Positions 1 to 12,980 of a DNA stretch of 64,000 bases are shown piece by piece. A model generated the notes under the pieces. The model did not search any database. It worked only from the letters and a program-made list of their open reading frames with translations, and was not told where the DNA came from. Location: the NCBI GenBank assembly GCA_022453515.1, contig JAJNNY010000088.1, forward strand, positions 54,763 to 118,762, written 5' to 3'. This DNA is from Astrocystis sublimbata (taxonomy: Eukaryota > Ascomycota > Sordariomycetes > Xylariales > Xylariaceae). A program made the translations under genes and the position numbers. How positions within the stretch are numbered: position 1 is the first letter of the stretch; each line of letters begins with the position of its first letter.

Positions 1-1
1 A

Positions 2-70
2 TATGCCGAAACGGATCCCAGGCCCGTCAATCCACCCTGGCCGCGCGAACTCGAAAAGGAGAGCGGTTGA
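2..70 (+). CDS. C-terminal tail of an unidentified protein (partial)
   Basis: The first 69 bases read in frame 2 as an open tail ending in PWPRELEKESG and a TGA at 68-70. The proline- and charge-rich ending looks like a real protein C-terminus. With only 22 residues nothing can be said of function, and a chance open frame cannot be excluded. Any gene body lies left of the window. Confidence 0.3.
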   Translation, partial: YAETDPRPVNPPWPRELEKESG

Positions 71-1247
71 TACATACTCAGCGGCGATACATGGCCAGGC
101 TTCTTTCTCATGACGCGCAATTGCATTTCCACCCGGCTACGATAGTCAGTCAGCCATAAGCAACCAACATTCTCACATCCATAACGTCAACTGCTGCTGC
201 CGCCTGCCTACCTACCCTGCCCTCCGTTTCTCGATTCATCTCAAGCTTGAAATTTGGCCTTTCGTGGCGATGGATGGACTCAATGCTCCGTGCCGCGAGA
301 AGATCGAGTCCTTGCCACTAACATGGCTGGCTGTGTTATTGCTATGGAATGAACATCTATCTTGATACCGACAGAAAACACTAGTGGCCAGCCAGCCATC
401 GTCAATAGCGAGCGATTGTATATACTACCATATATCATATGCAGAATGTACAAATGTGTATAGAAGAAACATAGCAGAATTCTAAAACAAACAACGATCT
501 TTCTAAGTCGTCTTGCCAATCTATAAATTGTGGTGATATAAACAGACAGGCCGGCATCCATACACGATCCATACTTAATATAAATTTTCGTAAAAAATGA
601 TGTAAACGAAGAAGAGGTCCTGGAGAATCATAGGAGATGAGAGAATCTATCAGATAAGAATCAAAATGCTCATCTAAACTAGCACAGCGAGGGACTCACA
701 CACACACATACATCTCATATCCATCATGAAATTGCAGTGACAATCGTGATAAGTACGAAACATTGGTCTTCATCCTACGCACCCAGGTATCGACGATGCT
801 ATCATACTACGACTATCATACCAAGTACGCAGAATGGGCCCCAGGTAGACAATTGATGAGAGATATCGCCGCATTCACATTCCCCTGATTGTGATTGTAT
901 GAGTCTGTGCGTTGGTTTGTATAGCAGAGTAATATGACTATTCTCGCTCATCGTGCTATGCTACGCTATCTTTGTATGTAGTAAGTAAGTAAGTGGCATA
1001 CTTGAATCTCCCAACAACGCCTCGTAACCATGCCTCGCCTCGCCTCGAAAATTCATGTGGTGTGTTATCCCTATTCCCTTCCCCATCTCCGTCTCCGTCT
1101 CCGTTTACCCCCAGTAGTCCAATCTTCCAAGCGGCGCAAGACCCGTTGGAATCACATGAATAAAGACTACTACTCGCAGTCCTCAGACCCTGCATTAAGT
1201 ATTCAGTGAACTATGACTGGCCAGTCATTCCATGGTTTCATCAAGCC
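71..1247. other. intergenic, no gene seen
   Basis: About 1.2 kb between the possible left-edge gene and the 3' end of dcn1. It is stop-rich in all frames. It holds a short CTCCGT triple repeat at 1087-1104 and a few CACA runs near 700. Presumably 3' UTRs of the two flanking genes; no RNA gene recognised. Confidence 0.6.
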
Positions 1248-2600
1248 TCACGCATCCACCTCCATACCCCTCTTCTTCTTGTACCACGCGACGAACTCGT
1301 CAATGACGCCCGGCCAAGCGCCGTCCTCGTTCCAGAAGTCGAGTGTCTCGTCGTCAATGCTTTTATACGCGAACTCGAGGCACTGGTTCCACATGTCGCG
1401 GTTCACCGAGCGCGTCCAGGTCTCGTCGAGGAAGGCCTTCCACTGGTCCAGCCAGTTGATCTTGGTCTCCGATCCGACCCAGCTCTGGCCCGGCGCCTTG
1501 AACAGCGTGTCCCAGTACAGCAGGGCCATCTCAAGCGAGAGCGCCCGCTGCTCTTTCTCTTTGCCTGCTACGAAGGCGTAGCGGTACACTTTTCGGAAAA
1601 GGTCGCGGTCTCGAGACATGGAGGAGGAGAGTCGGCTAAGGTGGGCGGTTTGGGCGTCTGCTTTTGCGGCCCTAGATAGGTGAGGACGGCGGTTAGAAAT
1701 GCGGGTGAGAAGACGCGAGAGCCCATGGGTTGTGAATATAGACAAGTAGCAGGGTTGAAGCAGAGATTTCTGAATCCGTGACAATCGAACTATGTATGTA
1801 TATGAGAGAGATTTGTGGGATATGAAACACTTACCCTGCGTCTCTCCAGCCGTTGAGAAAGCCAGCTCGTGTGATTTCCCCGATACTAGGGGCTTGCAGG
1901 AGCTCCACGGCCAGGAATAGTGAAGCGTCCTCGAATCCTACGCCAATGGATTGCAGATAACTCATGGCGGAGGAGGCACCGAGGGTATCTTTAGCATCTT
2001 CCTGCTCATCTAAGGGACGGTTAGGCCAAAGTCACATGGTATGTCAGGGGCACGAACGAATACTCACTTCTGTAACTGTCGAATAGTTGATTCAATTGGG
2101 AGTCCCTGGTCCCGGCTGCCGCAGCGCCAGCCGAAGAAGCACCGCTTGTGTAGAAAACCCTAGGATGGCAACCTGTTAGCCGCTGATAGCGATAGTGCGG
2201 GGAAGAATGCACTGATGTCCCCGCCTGTGGTAACAATGGAAGACACAAGCAACGCATGTAGGGATTGGTCCACCGCCAGCAGTCGGCCTGATATCTGGCC
2301 GTGCTGGTTTCGGGGATCGTGGAGGAGATGTGCTAGACCAAGGTCCAAGGGACGAGCGTTGAACTTACCCAATCGCTTCATCGAACCTGTAGTTTGAATT
2401 CTTGAGGTACTAGAACAGTAAAATAGAAGAAAAGGTCAGCTTCCTACTTTGAGATAGTATAGTATAGTAAAGGCAGAATAAAGCAGCAGGAAGGAGGAGC
2501 AGAGAAAACAACACACCCTAGAGGCCGTCCTTTCTGATGCGCCGGTAATCTCGACGAAGTTAGCGATGGCCGTCTTTTGGGCCGACGATAGCGGAGGCAT
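1248..2600 (-). CDS. DCN1: Dcn1-like cullin neddylation factor (UBA + PONY domains)
   Basis: Scaffold-type E3 that helps load the ubiquitin-like protein Nedd8/Rub1 onto cullins. Five exons on the minus strand close in frame: 2517-2600, 2369-2409, 2068-2159, 1835-2009, 1248-1671 (271 aa, close to the roughly 270 aa of yeast Dcn1). Exon 1 plus exon 2 encode the N-terminal UBA-like fold (start MPPLSSAQKTAIANF). The last exon encodes the C-terminal potentiating-neddylation domain, with the family's acidic/aromatic cullin-binding end (DFWNEDGAWPGVIDEFVAWY). Start chosen because it begins the UBA domain directly; an upstream in-frame extension is low-complexity and Arg/Lys-rich. Introns are 58-209 bases with GT/AG ends. 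An ordinary conserved gene. Confidence 0.92.
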
Positions 2601-4045
2601 CGCGGATTTCCTCTGTTTCTCTCTTTCTTTCTTTTCGAGTATCTCGAGAATGGGGCTCTCTATGGGGCATCCGCACTCTTCTGCTGTTGTCACCTTCCGT
2701 CTACTGCCTCTTCTTCTTCTCTTCTCTTCTATCTCGTTGTCTTGTCTTGTCTTGTCTTGTCTTGTCGATCCCGTTCTTCGCTTCAAACGTGCTAGTCCGG
2801 CTCGGACGACGTGGCAGCAGTGTCCCCTCTTTCCCGGGCACAGGCAAGGGTATGCCGTTAGGGTGTTTGTTGATCTGGAAGAATGGTTTCACAGGCGGGA
2901 ACCGACGGCTGTCGTTGATAGAAGTGGAATGGAATGGGCGCGGTCCCGAGTGCCGCCAACGGTGAAGACCGAGTTGTGAGTCGTCGGGATAATGCAAATG
3001 CCTCTGGCGTGGGTAGTGCCGTGATAGGGTCTTGACGTCCGGGGCACTGGCTGGCGGAGAGAATGCCGAGGCCGGAGGTAGAAGGAAGCTGTGGCAGCTG
3101 CTCGATTACTGAGTGCTCGGCTGTGATGGATGAGGGCAACGGATGGATTATAATTATATGGGCGGCGGACTGGAACTGGATGTGCACAGACGGACGGACG
3201 TGGAGGGAGCTTTGAGGAATGGAGAGACAAACGAGGTGCAGGTGGGGTTCGCAAGGGGAAGAAATGGATATATAGGTGTACTCCCCAACCTTGGATCTGT
3301 ACTATCGTAGCTGTATCTGGATCTGAGCAGTGACGGCAGGTACTGCCTGCCACTGTTGCTGGCTGCCATTGGATCCGAGCAGGAGCGCCAGTTCTGATGT
3401 CAGAGCACTGGTGGGGTTGGCGGGGTCCAGTGCGGACGGCGCCAGGGCCTAGGTCGGTTAGGTACCTAGGTACTTACCCTTCTGCAAAGCACTTACACGA
3501 CAACATTGTTCTTCTGTAATATCTTGACCTGATAACGAGGTAGAGCCACTCGCTTTTTTTCATTTTCTTTTTTGAGATCGAACCATTTGATAAGTATGTA
3601 GTTTGAGGACACTCTCAGCACTCTATTCTATATATTCTCATCCACAAGACAACTGGCTTCAAAAAAAGAAAGCGACCGATAATCGTAGTGCTTTCAACCA
3701 CAAGCCTTGCTCACTCTCACTCTATGCTGAGTTTGAAAACAGGAAGACAGTGCCGAACTCATGTGCTCCATATACAATAATTCGCCGCGATGCTAACCGA
3801 AACAAGCCAACCAAACGGGCTCTCATCTCATCCTCTAAGGATATCACCACAGTCGCCTCTTATTCCTTCCATTACCCTCCCAGTCAGTCAGTTCAAAAGG
3901 CGATCCAGCTAGCTCTCTCTCGCTGAATTGCATACCCTCTCACTTCCCCCAAGAGGACGGGTTATATTATACACTCGTCATTGGTGTGGTCCACCATCAA
4001 ACAGGAATGTGAAATCAGAGGCTTTAGTATATACAAACGCTTCAT
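2601..4045. other. intergenic between mvp1 3' end and dcn1 start
   Basis: Upstream region of dcn1 (minus strand) and downstream region of mvp1. Several open frames exist at 2.7-3.4 kb but they are Ser/Pro/Arg-rich, overlap each other and show no domain, so I do not call them genes. A TTGTC repeat lies at 2737-2766 and a TACCTAGGTA palindrome at 3463-3472. Confidence 0.55.
2737..2766. repeat. TTGTC pentanucleotide microsatellite, 6 copies
   Basis: Six perfect tandem TTGTC units inside a longer pyrimidine-rich stretch about 140 bases upstream of the dcn1 start codon. Probably in the 5' leader or promoter of dcn1. Copy number is likely to vary between strains. Confidence 0.9.
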
Positions 4046-6856
4046 CTACTCCCCGAGCGGCATGCCGTCGAGTTCGTCAAGCAGCCGCCGCCAGTTGTCC
4101 GCCAGCATCTCCGAGTACTTGACCCGCTCCTGCGCCCAGTCCTGGTTCCACCGGCTCACCTGGTACTGCGTCTGCTGGAAGTAGATGAGCTCGTCGCGGA
4201 GGCACTCTCGCACGAATACGGACCGGTTGTGCTGGTCTACGATCGATTGCTTATCCTGTGTGGTTTTGTTGTCTTGTCAGTATTTGCTGTATATAGCACC
4301 AGCGTATTGCTAGCGTCAGGTGGGTAAAAGACTCGGTTGTGATAATGGGAATATGAGAGAAGTGAACAGATAGATCGATGCATGATCCAGCTGCACTGAC
4401 TGACTGACCTTGACAATCGCCTCCACCACCCTCTCAACCTCACCCGGCTTCAGGGTCCCCTCCGGCTTGGCCCTCAGGCCCGCAAGCTTGGTCTCATTGT
4501 TCTGGATCCTCCTCTCCAGGGACGGAATGTTGTCCTTGTCCAACCTCTCCCTCCGCTCGAACATTTCCCTGACACTGACGAGCGCGTCGCGCTGCCTCTT
4601 CAGGTCCTCGAGCACCCCGCTATCCCACGCCTTGCTCTCGTCCTCCATCAGCGACTGCGTCGTGTGCAGGTGCTTGCTCATGGCCACCAGCCCGTCGTTC
4701 AGCAGCGGCACGTCGTTGGTGTCGGTCGCGTACGTGTCCGTGCTCGTCTCCGTCATCGAAGCCAGCGACACCGCCAGCCGCGCGTGGTCCGCCGACAGCC
4801 CCTCGCTCCGCTTCACCAGCCGGTCCATGATGTTGCATGTCGCGATGTACAGCTCCGCCGATCGCTTGACGCCTTGCCGTGTGCGGTCGAAGAGCTCTTG
4901 GAGAGACGCCGGTAACGAGTCTTCGAGTTCCGACGGGAGCGGCCGCCCCGAGAACTCGTCCGTAACCGAGATGGCGGCCTGCTTACGCCAAACGGCAAGC
5001 TCCTATCTCATGTTAGCGCAGGTAAGTAAATGGTTTGGCCTGAGGGTTGGTGCAAAGAAAAGAATGCCCAGCTGAGATGGTTGGCGCTAGAGAGAGGGGC
5101 ATAACCTACCGTAGGTACAGTGAGAAACATGATGACAAGCTGCTCTTGTCCCAGGATAGGGTGGCGGACAGCAGCGTTGAGGAACCGAGCCAAGCCGCGC
5201 CTCCGCTTCTCGATGAAGGCGCCATCGTTGGACAGGTGGTTCCCGTTGACAGACACCCGCTTTGGTGGGAGGAGAGGTAATGCGCGGAAAGGGTAGCGCT
5301 TGTGCAAGCAGTCGAGCAACCAGACGAAGTCACTGTACCGGCGGATGACCTTGCTGCCTCGCCGTATGCTCGTGACCTCGTAGTTGTGGTGCTGGAAGAA
5401 GAACATGCCTTCCTTTTCCGGCATCAGGGTGACGGTGATGTTCTCGTTGACGGGATTGCCCGTCCGAGAGCCGCTGATGGTTCGACTATGGCCTGCCGGG
5501 GGGTTGGCACCGGGACCGGGGCCTCTCGCGGGACCTCCACCGCTACCTCCGCTGAAGGGGCTAGTGATCTGATTCTGGGCAGCATCGCCAAACCCTCCGG
5601 CAGGGTTGTTACTACCACCGAAGTAGTCCCATCCTCCGGTGTTAGCAGACGCCGAGCCACCCGACTGAGAGCCCGAAGTGCTGGGCACCGATGCGGTCGT
5701 AAAGGTGGAAGTGGTGCGAGGGTGCGCCTCGGGCTCGATGAAGCTGCTGTAGCTGCTGCTGTTCATGCGAGCATCGGTGCGACCGTAGCCGTTAGCCTTG
5801 GGGTTTGTCACATGGTCGTGGTTGCGGTGGACATCGGGTGTATTCCAGGGATCATGCTCGGGGTTGTCCATCGACGATTTGCGTGGTCGCACGTTCGATG
5901 TCGGCGGCGTGTCGGGACGCTGGGGCGGTCTCGCGGCAAGGTCGGCGGAGGCAAAGGAAGAGGCAGCGGGGGGTTCGGGCTCGTTATTATTGCTTCTACT
6001 GCTGTTGTTGGAGCTGTGGTTGGAGGGTTTGTTTCGGTTCTTGCTGTTGTTTTTGTTGTTGTTGTTGTTGTTGTCTAGATGGGGCTCGGGCAGGTCTATC
6101 ATTTGTCACTATCAGCGAATTGCGTCCCCGCATATCATGTACAATGTCGCTGCCCAGACCGATGAGGCTAGCTGCGACAAGATTGCCCCCCAGTCGGGGC
6201 AAATGGTGTAGATAGCATCGATGCCCACGGGTCTTTGGGCGAACTATCTCACACAACAATATAGCGATCCGGAGTTACAGTGGCGATGGAAGCTCAGTCG
6301 CCCAAGGGCAAAGGGAAAGAGAGGGAAATTGTCACTTACTCCGTCTACGCTCATCCACACTGTCGAGGCTGACGGGCTCGCCTTCTTGGGCCAGCGCAAT
6401 CAAAGCCAGCAGCACATTGAACCCGTCGCGGCCCAGCGATACCTGGCCGCCCGATGGCTCGATAATGTTCATGATGCGGGCTTGTTGGTCGGCGTCCAGT
6501 CTGGCGGCAGCGAGTGTCTTGGTAATGCCGGTAGACGCAACATCGCGACCCCCTCGGCCATCCTCGGCGAGTGCGCTGTCGAAGGCGTCGACGTAGCTAT
6601 CGGGGACATGGGCGCCGGCGAGCAGGCTGCGCAGCAGTTCGGCGCGCGACTGTTGTTTCCGGGGCGTGGGCATATCCCAGGGCGAACGGTTGTTCTCTTC
6701 GCGGTCGTCATCGTCGTTGAAGAGCGTGTCCGAGGTCGAGCGAGTCATCGAGTCGTGTTCTTCATCGTCGAACAGCGAGGAGCGAGATTTGGAGGCCATG
6801 GCGGCGGCATTATGAGGCGGATCCTCGTCGGTGGGCGAGGGGCCGAAGAGGGACAT
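4046..6856 (-). CDS. MVP1: sorting nexin Mvp1 (PX + BAR-like)
   Basis: Endosomal sorting nexin (SNX8 group) acting in retrograde and vacuolar sorting. Four exons: 6340-6856, 5110-6095, 4409-5002, 4046-4255; 768 aa, all junctions in frame. The N-terminus (MSLFGPSP...) carries the SLFDDEE and SPWDMPTPRK motifs and a helical EH-like segment at about 65-165. A long low-complexity linker follows, with a poly-Asn run and Ser/Gly-rich stretches. The PX domain (about 390-500) has the phosphoinositide-binding core RRYSDFVWLLDCLHKRYPFR and PPKR. The C-terminal 270 residues are helical and charged (BAR-like), ending GMPLGE. Exon 2 uses the acceptor at 6096-6097, giving RRR-N-LPEP; a competing acceptor would enter a poly-Gln frame that soon stops. 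Confidence 0.92.
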
Positions 6857-8298
6857 GACGCCGCGGACAGTGAGAGCTCAATTAGGTGAGGGTAGATATG
6901 AATGGAAGATTTGCAAATGCAAATGCGACGCGATACAATGGGATGAGATGTGAGGTGACGCTATGGTGATGGAGATGTCTCTCGCTCGCGCATGTATTCG
7001 CGCACACCAAGATCGGCCACACTACCTAGCTCACTTACACTACCTCGTCTTCCGCAGACTACCACGATGCTAGTCTGCGTCCTAGTCGTACGAGGCGCAA
7101 CCCGGGAAATGGCTAAGGTGTTCCAGGACCGTGGGACATGCGAAAAGAAGCCTGAGAGAGGCGATTACAGAAAAGATGAAGAGCTATGAAGTGCGATGGT
7201 TTACAATAGAGTTGAAGTTGGATACATGGACATGGGCATTGGCATTGAATGGAAAACAAGAGCTGTTGGTGAGGATGAAGATGGATGTCAAAGAGGAAGC
7301 CAAGTCCCTCATCGCGTCACTGCTCGTCACTGGTACTGCTAGCTACCTACAGCGTAGGTAGGTGCTGACTGCCTGCTGCTTCAGCTGGGGCAGAGCTGGA
7401 CCTGCCTATGCTGGGGGCATGTCATCGGTTCCACTTTATATGGCAATGGCGGGACTTACCCTGAACCTCGGCATCATGAATCTATAAGTACATAACAATG
7501 GGGGCTTTCCCTACATGTATGTACCTTAGGTAGGTACATACGCATCCATGGAGCCAGAAACTCTGGAAGCCCATTTTCAGCGTGTTATAGGTTTTTTTGT
7601 TTCATTTCGACATTGAGCTCTAGTTTTTATGGTTGGTGTAGCCAACTTAATGCAAATATCAATCGAGTTGGCTGCCAAGAGCGATCAACTGGATGTTGCT
7701 GCTCTGCTCAAATTTGGGGATCTGAAACTCAAAGGGTTTTGTTACAGGAACATTATCCTAGATAGCAGGCAAGGAATAGGTAGAGAACAGCTTCGAAGCA
7801 TAATGACATGAACTAGGGACTCGTGGTCCTGTTCGCAATGTAGGTACGACCTCGAAACACATCCTCAAGCGCACACATGAACATGGCTTCCCTTGAGTGA
7901 TGGTATGAGCAAGGGAATCCGCATGCAAATACCTAAGGAACCGAAATAGCGGCACTTGATCTTTAGGCATTGCTAAGAGAATTATTACAAGGTAGAGAGT
8001 AGTTCGCGAGACCACGATTCGAGTAATTCGTACCACTCGAAAAGACGAGAATGAGGCCGTCTTGGCGCAACATCCGCATACAATACACTGCCATACTCAT
8101 GCAAGATTCGATAAGCGCATGAACAGTTTCACATGAATTTGCATGCCGATTCATTGTACAAGCGAGGTAGTAAGAGCTAACTCGCGAATGAGCCCGTGTG
8201 TATGGGGAGCACTTGTAATGTACACTTGCGGCCCCCTTCTCACAGACGTTGCACTATATTCATCCCATTCGTACAGCAGCAGGGACTCGGACCCCGTT
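6857..8298. other. intergenic, no gene seen
   Basis: Promoter side of mvp1 and 3' side of the uL15m gene. Only short unsupported frames. Near 7350 and 7530 there are imperfect inverted copies of CTACCTA/TAGGTAG, the same motif family seen as TACCTAGGTA elsewhere in the window. Confidence 0.55.
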
Positions 8299-9286
8299 CT
8301 ACATCTTGTCCCACATCTTGGCATCCTCCTGCTTGACCTTTTTCGTCTTCGTCAGGTTCTTCGGAATCACCGCCGGCGGCACCCGGAAGTACAGACTGGG
8401 CGACTGGCCGGGCTCCAAGGTGTGGCTCATGTACCCCCGATGCGCCGGGTCGCGATAGTACTCGATCTCCCACCGCGACGTGGGGTCCGGCAGGCGGTAG
8501 GAGTGGCCCTTGCGCCGCAGCTCCTCGAGCACGGGCTGGACGTGCTCGGGGCCCGTCGGCAGCGGCGTCCGCGTATGCTCGCTCTTGCCCTCGACCAGGC
8601 GCTTCAGAGACGCCTTGGTGTAGTACCTCGTCAGGATCTGCCCGCCGGCCTTCTCGACCGCCTCGATGGCCCCCGCCGACGCCCGCGACACGCAGATGTC
8701 GATGGGCTGCTTCAGGATCACATCGCCCCCCTCGGCGGCGCCCCGCACCAGCAGCTTGATGCCATCCTTAACCCGCGCCAGGTTGGATTCTATCAGCTCC
8801 TTGGGCGTGATGGGTGCGCTCGGGTCCAGACGGCCCATGTCGATCCACTGCTGGAGTCTGACCAGGTTCACCTCTGCCATATCAGCGGCTTGGCTGGGCT
8901 GCTTGTTAGCCGGCGCAACAGAGGTCGATGCATGATATGCCCCAAAGGATAATGACAATGACGTACAAGTTGCGGAAACCCAGAGTGCCCTTCTGGAAGA
9001 CCAAGGGCGTCTGACCACCCTGGAACCACGGCCTGACCTTTCCATGCTGCTTCTGACCCTTGTGACCTCGGCCAGACGTCTTGCCCTTGCCGGACGAGGG
9101 ACCGCGACCGACTCGAATGCGCTTCTGGTGGGCGCCCTTGTTGTCGGAGAGGCTGGCGAGGATGGAGGCGCTGCGGGTCTGTAAGGAGAGGGCGGCGAAG
9201 AGGTGGGTGAGCGAGGGGCGGACGGTCGGGTCGAGAGGTGCCCTGCAGCATTGGGCTGCCAGCCGTGTCGGTATCCTGGGCGGCAT
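8299..9286 (-). CDS. MRPL10: mitochondrial large-subunit ribosomal protein uL15m
   Basis: Structural protein of the mitochondrial 54S subunit, homologous to bacterial L15. Two exons, 8967-9286 and 8299-8893, with a 73-base intron; 304 aa. The N-terminal 40 residues are Arg/Ser/Ala-rich with no acidic run, fitting a mitochondrial presequence. The L15 signature follows at about 56-105: [20 protein letters not shown] and [21 protein letters not shown]. The second exon continues with [15 protein letters not shown] and the ITPKELIES segment and ends KMWDKM. The acceptor at 8894-8895 was chosen because it keeps frame and joins GFRNF to the conserved VNL motif. Confidence 0.92.
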
Positions 9287-10948
9287 GGTGTGGTCTTGTC
9301 TTTTGTGGCTCGATGCGGAGGTTGCAGTTTACAGTGCTGGTGCAACAGCTCCGCGATACTTTTTCGAGATGCGGCTGTCTGGATTGATCTAGTCCATATT
9401 TGGACTAGCCCGGCGAAACCGAGGGGCACGGGTCTGGTCCGAGCTCGCAAGACCTACCCTGAAGTTAAGAGCTTTGCATTTGACCAATCATCCCATTAGG
9501 TACTACATCACATTGGCCACTGCCAAATCTATCCATAATCTATTTCTTGCCCTTTCAGTACCCCCCAGTTAACTCTATATAGTCCCTATTGTCCTTTTTA
9601 TTGTATCTCCTCATGGGTCGAGATAATGCGTTGCTGTGAGAATTTAAGGGCTTCTGCACACACATATTTTTCGCTAGCGCAGATACCAGAAGATGAATTC
9701 GGTGACCAAGTGTGAGGAAACGCAAGTCTAAGCAATAGTTACATGTCAATCTTCACAATATTTGCGCTTCATATTGTGATCACCGCTCAATAATTGCTAC
9801 CAGGCTGTACGCAAAGCAGCTTTCTCAAAGCTTACCAACCTACCCCAATCAGCTTCTCAGACTTACCAATCACTATGTCATTGTCATTTCAACCAAATCC
9901 GAGTATGAAATGAGAAAAAAAAAGAAAAAAGGCCTGCTCGCGGCGCCAAGGAATCTGCGCAAACAACTATCTCAAGCAGGCAAGTGAATCAAGTCCTCGG
10001 CAACCCTTCGAAAGTTCAAGCCAAATTTAGGAGACTAGACCTCGCCTAGGCGTACCTACTTGAGCTGATTATCATGTTGGCTTTTATCTCCATTGGGCAT
10101 TTTAGTATATGCAGTTGGTTCCTGTTTGGGACTGACATGTCCAGGTTAGGAACCACCCTTCGGCTCCGACCCATCGTCCCCGCCAGAGCAGGTGGACTAT
10201 TCGGAAGTATTAGGTAGGCGATGCTACCTTGATTCCCAGCCACCCACGTGAAGACACCAACCACACCGCGTTGGCTTGGGCTGCCATATCAGGAGGTTGT
10301 TATGGGTATTCGCAAGACCTCTAAATTCACCTTCGGTTGTGCTAATCAACGAAGAACAGTCGCCTGATACGCCGAATATTCTAGTGCAGTACAACTCGAC
10401 TAGGTTGTATACCATGTTTACTATATTCGTCCACGTAGCCAGCAAGACTAATGCGCGAAATATGGCGCGGGAGCGAACAGACATTGCGCTACCAGTAGAC
10501 GAGGTAGATTAGTAAGGATTGGCTAACCGCACCAACCGCATCCCTGCCCTCACTGTCGGCCCCTGCTAGATAGGTGTTCGAACTGGCGATGCAGGGGATC
10601 GACAGCGATGTAGGTAATTACTCGATTAGCTACCCTACCCCCTCCAGAGCCGGCGCAGGTCCATGAGCGGTACGATAGCGGCGCCCATCGTCATATACGC
10701 CGTACGTTTTCTATGTGGACATACATATACATCATGGATGTTGAGAACCGTAGCGCCATCGTTCGAACTCATCCCGACTTACCAGAAGCGAATACGGTTG
10801 GAGTCTATACTTAGCAACAACACTTACAGTAATCCTTTAAGGCACATGGTTCTGTTCATAGGGTTGTGGTTCAGAGAAAGGAGATGGAAAAGGGTATCAA
10901 TTGAACTTTTAGGAGAGGTAGATAGAGTCCATTCCGACCAAACACATT
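9287..10948. other. intergenic, no gene seen
   Basis: About 1.7 kb upstream of uL15m and downstream of the P450. Frames are short and unsupported. There is a purine run (GAAAAAAAAAAG-like) near 9911. No RNA gene or repeat recognised. Confidence 0.55.
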
Positions 10949-12980
10949 TTACGTTCTCCGCTCGGTGAAGCAGAGCTCTAGCTTGGCCAGTGACATGGTG
11001 AAGATGTCTTTTGAGTCCTCTAGAAGCGCCCGCCCCGTCTCACCAGGGGCAAGGGATATGTCGAACTCGAGCACCGATTTGGATATCACGGCCCGTAGTT
11101 CGTTGAGAGCCAAGTTCCTACCTATGCCTGCATCGTCGTATTCCGCGTTAGTAAGGCAAAGAATGGCATATTGAGGACAGATATGCGCAGGCAGGGGTTT
11201 GATAGAAGACTTACAAGCATATCGACCTAGCGAGAAAGGACAGAACGCCTTCCTGTTAAGCACCAGTTCTGGTCTCGTCGTCCACCGCTCGGGGATGAAT
11301 TCGTTGGGCGCCACGAAGGCTTTCGGCGCTAGTAACACGAAAAACGTCAGTACTGGGCTGAAAAAAACTCATGATACCATACAGTATGATATCAATATCA
11401 GGTGGTGCTCGCTTACATCGGAGAACGGAGTAGTGCGGGTTCACCACCTTAACCCCTCCTGGCAGGTAGTGTCCGTTGATCTTCACGCCGCCCTGGGGTG
11501 TTAAGCGGAAGAGCCCACCAGGGTTAGTCGGATCTGTCATGGAGAGAAGCTATGGTCAGCAGTGCGCCAGAGCGTTTTCGTCCCACTGGGGGGTTTAGTT
11601 TAGGTCACATACGCAGTCTCAGCGTCTCGTAGAGGAACGCAGTCAAGTATTCCATCCGCGACAACAGCGGGATTTGCAGCGACTCGTCATTGCGGATCCC
11701 GTGCTGCTCCAGCTCCTGGCGTATCTTGTGCACCACATTCGGGTCGCGTCCGAGTTCGTAGAAAGAGTGGATCAGCGTCGTCGCCGTCGTGTCGCTGCCC
11801 GCGATGATGATGAGCCGCGCATCGCCCACGAGCAGGAGCGCGTCCGCCTTGGGATCGCTGTAGAAAGGCCCCGCCGCCAGGATTGGTGTCATGAGATCGG
11901 GCTCTGCGGGCTTCCGCTGCTTGCGCTCCTCGATGCACTCGTCGCTGTACCGCACCAGCTTCATGAACGGGTTCAGCCCCTTGGGCACGAGATTTGTCAT
12001 GGTCTGGATCAGCCAGGGCATGGTGCCGAGGCAGCCGAGGGGTAGCGCACTCGTCGCGTGCATCGTGTCGATGAAGATATGCGATTTGCCGTGCTCGAGG
12101 GCTTTGAATGAGCGTCCGAAGGCAAGATCACCTGCTAGCTGTCAACCCGTCTGTCGCTCTTCTTCTGTCTCTGTTGTAAGAGAGGACAAGCCTTACCCAT
12201 CACATCAAAGGCGTACCATTCGAGCCAATTGGTCACGTTGATAGCTTCTCCTGACCTCCTCTGCATCTGGGCGACGAATTGGTCGGCGTACTTGAGGACA
12301 CGCGAATCGTAAGAACGGAGCGCTTTCGTTGTGAAGGCCATGTCCCAGCCATGACGTCGCCGTCTGTCATGCTCAGACCTGTCGCGCAACTGCACCAGGT
12401 TGAGGAGCGGGTGAGCAATGTCGTACCCTGAGTTTGAATCACATTAGCCCTGTCTCGAGGCGCTGGAAGACTCCATTGCGACGAATAACTAACATTCGGC
12501 CTTGGTGAAATTGCTTTGTGGGTGGAACATGACCTCAAGCATTTCCGGGTCGGAGATAGACAGCAGATTCGGCCCAACTCGCACATACTCGCCATATTGC
12601 TGGTGTAAACGATCCAGATGTCTGTAGTTGTCAACCTTACGACTGATGTTGAAGACGTGGTAGAGCTGCGATAACCGCGCCAGTTTAGGGCCCTCGAAGT
12701 GGCGCAATGGATGGAAGAAAGCTCTGTAGACTAATATAGAGCTGAAGAGCGCAATCATATACGCGCCATAGCTGACGGATGTGAGCTGGATGGCGAGACG
12801 AATTGACAATCCCGCCAATGTGTGAAGAGCCACGACGGCGACGGGCGGACCGAAGAGAGCGAGCACAACCAGTCTATTCGCAGTGAGCATATGCTCGCCA
12901 CGTATGAAGAAGGTGTGATGTGAGACGACGCCGACGACGGCGGACACTGTCGCGACAGAGGCAAGTGAGAAGGCCATCAT
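10949..12980 (-). CDS. cytochrome P450 monooxygenase
   Basis: Membrane-anchored haem-thiolate monooxygenase; substrate unknown. Six exons: 12494-12980, 12197-12427, 11613-12131, 11417-11533, 11215-11328, 10949-11127; 548 aa, all in frame. Two to three hydrophobic segments at about 1-85 form an unusually long N-terminal anchor. Seen in order: HPLRHFEGPKLAR proline hinge; helix C WYDIAHPLL...RRRHGWDMAF; helix I oxygen motif AGSDTTATT (about 350); ExxR as ETLRLHP (about 408); PERW; haem loop PFSLGRYACIGRN with cysteine about 490, its codon split across an intron. Exon 4 acceptor was set at 11534-11535 because it restores LRLHP. No other biosynthetic enzyme lies directly beside it, so its pathway is unknown. 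Confidence 0.92.

Noticed and set aside
2889..3353. Minus-strand open frames upstream of dcn1
   Set aside because: Low-complexity Ser/Pro/Arg/His composition, overlapping frames and no domain; more likely dcn1 promoter and leader.
4410..6215. Plus-strand long open frames opposite mvp1
   Set aside because: Antisense shadows of the mvp1 exons; Ser/Val/Gly-rich with no domain.
5996..6259. Poly-Gln frame at the start of mvp1 exon 2
   Set aside because: The neighbouring poly-Asn frame leads into the PX domain; the Gln frame stops soon after.
8143..8952. Plus-strand 269-codon frame at uL15m
   Set aside because: Antisense of the mitoribosomal protein exon; Arg/Leu-rich shadow.
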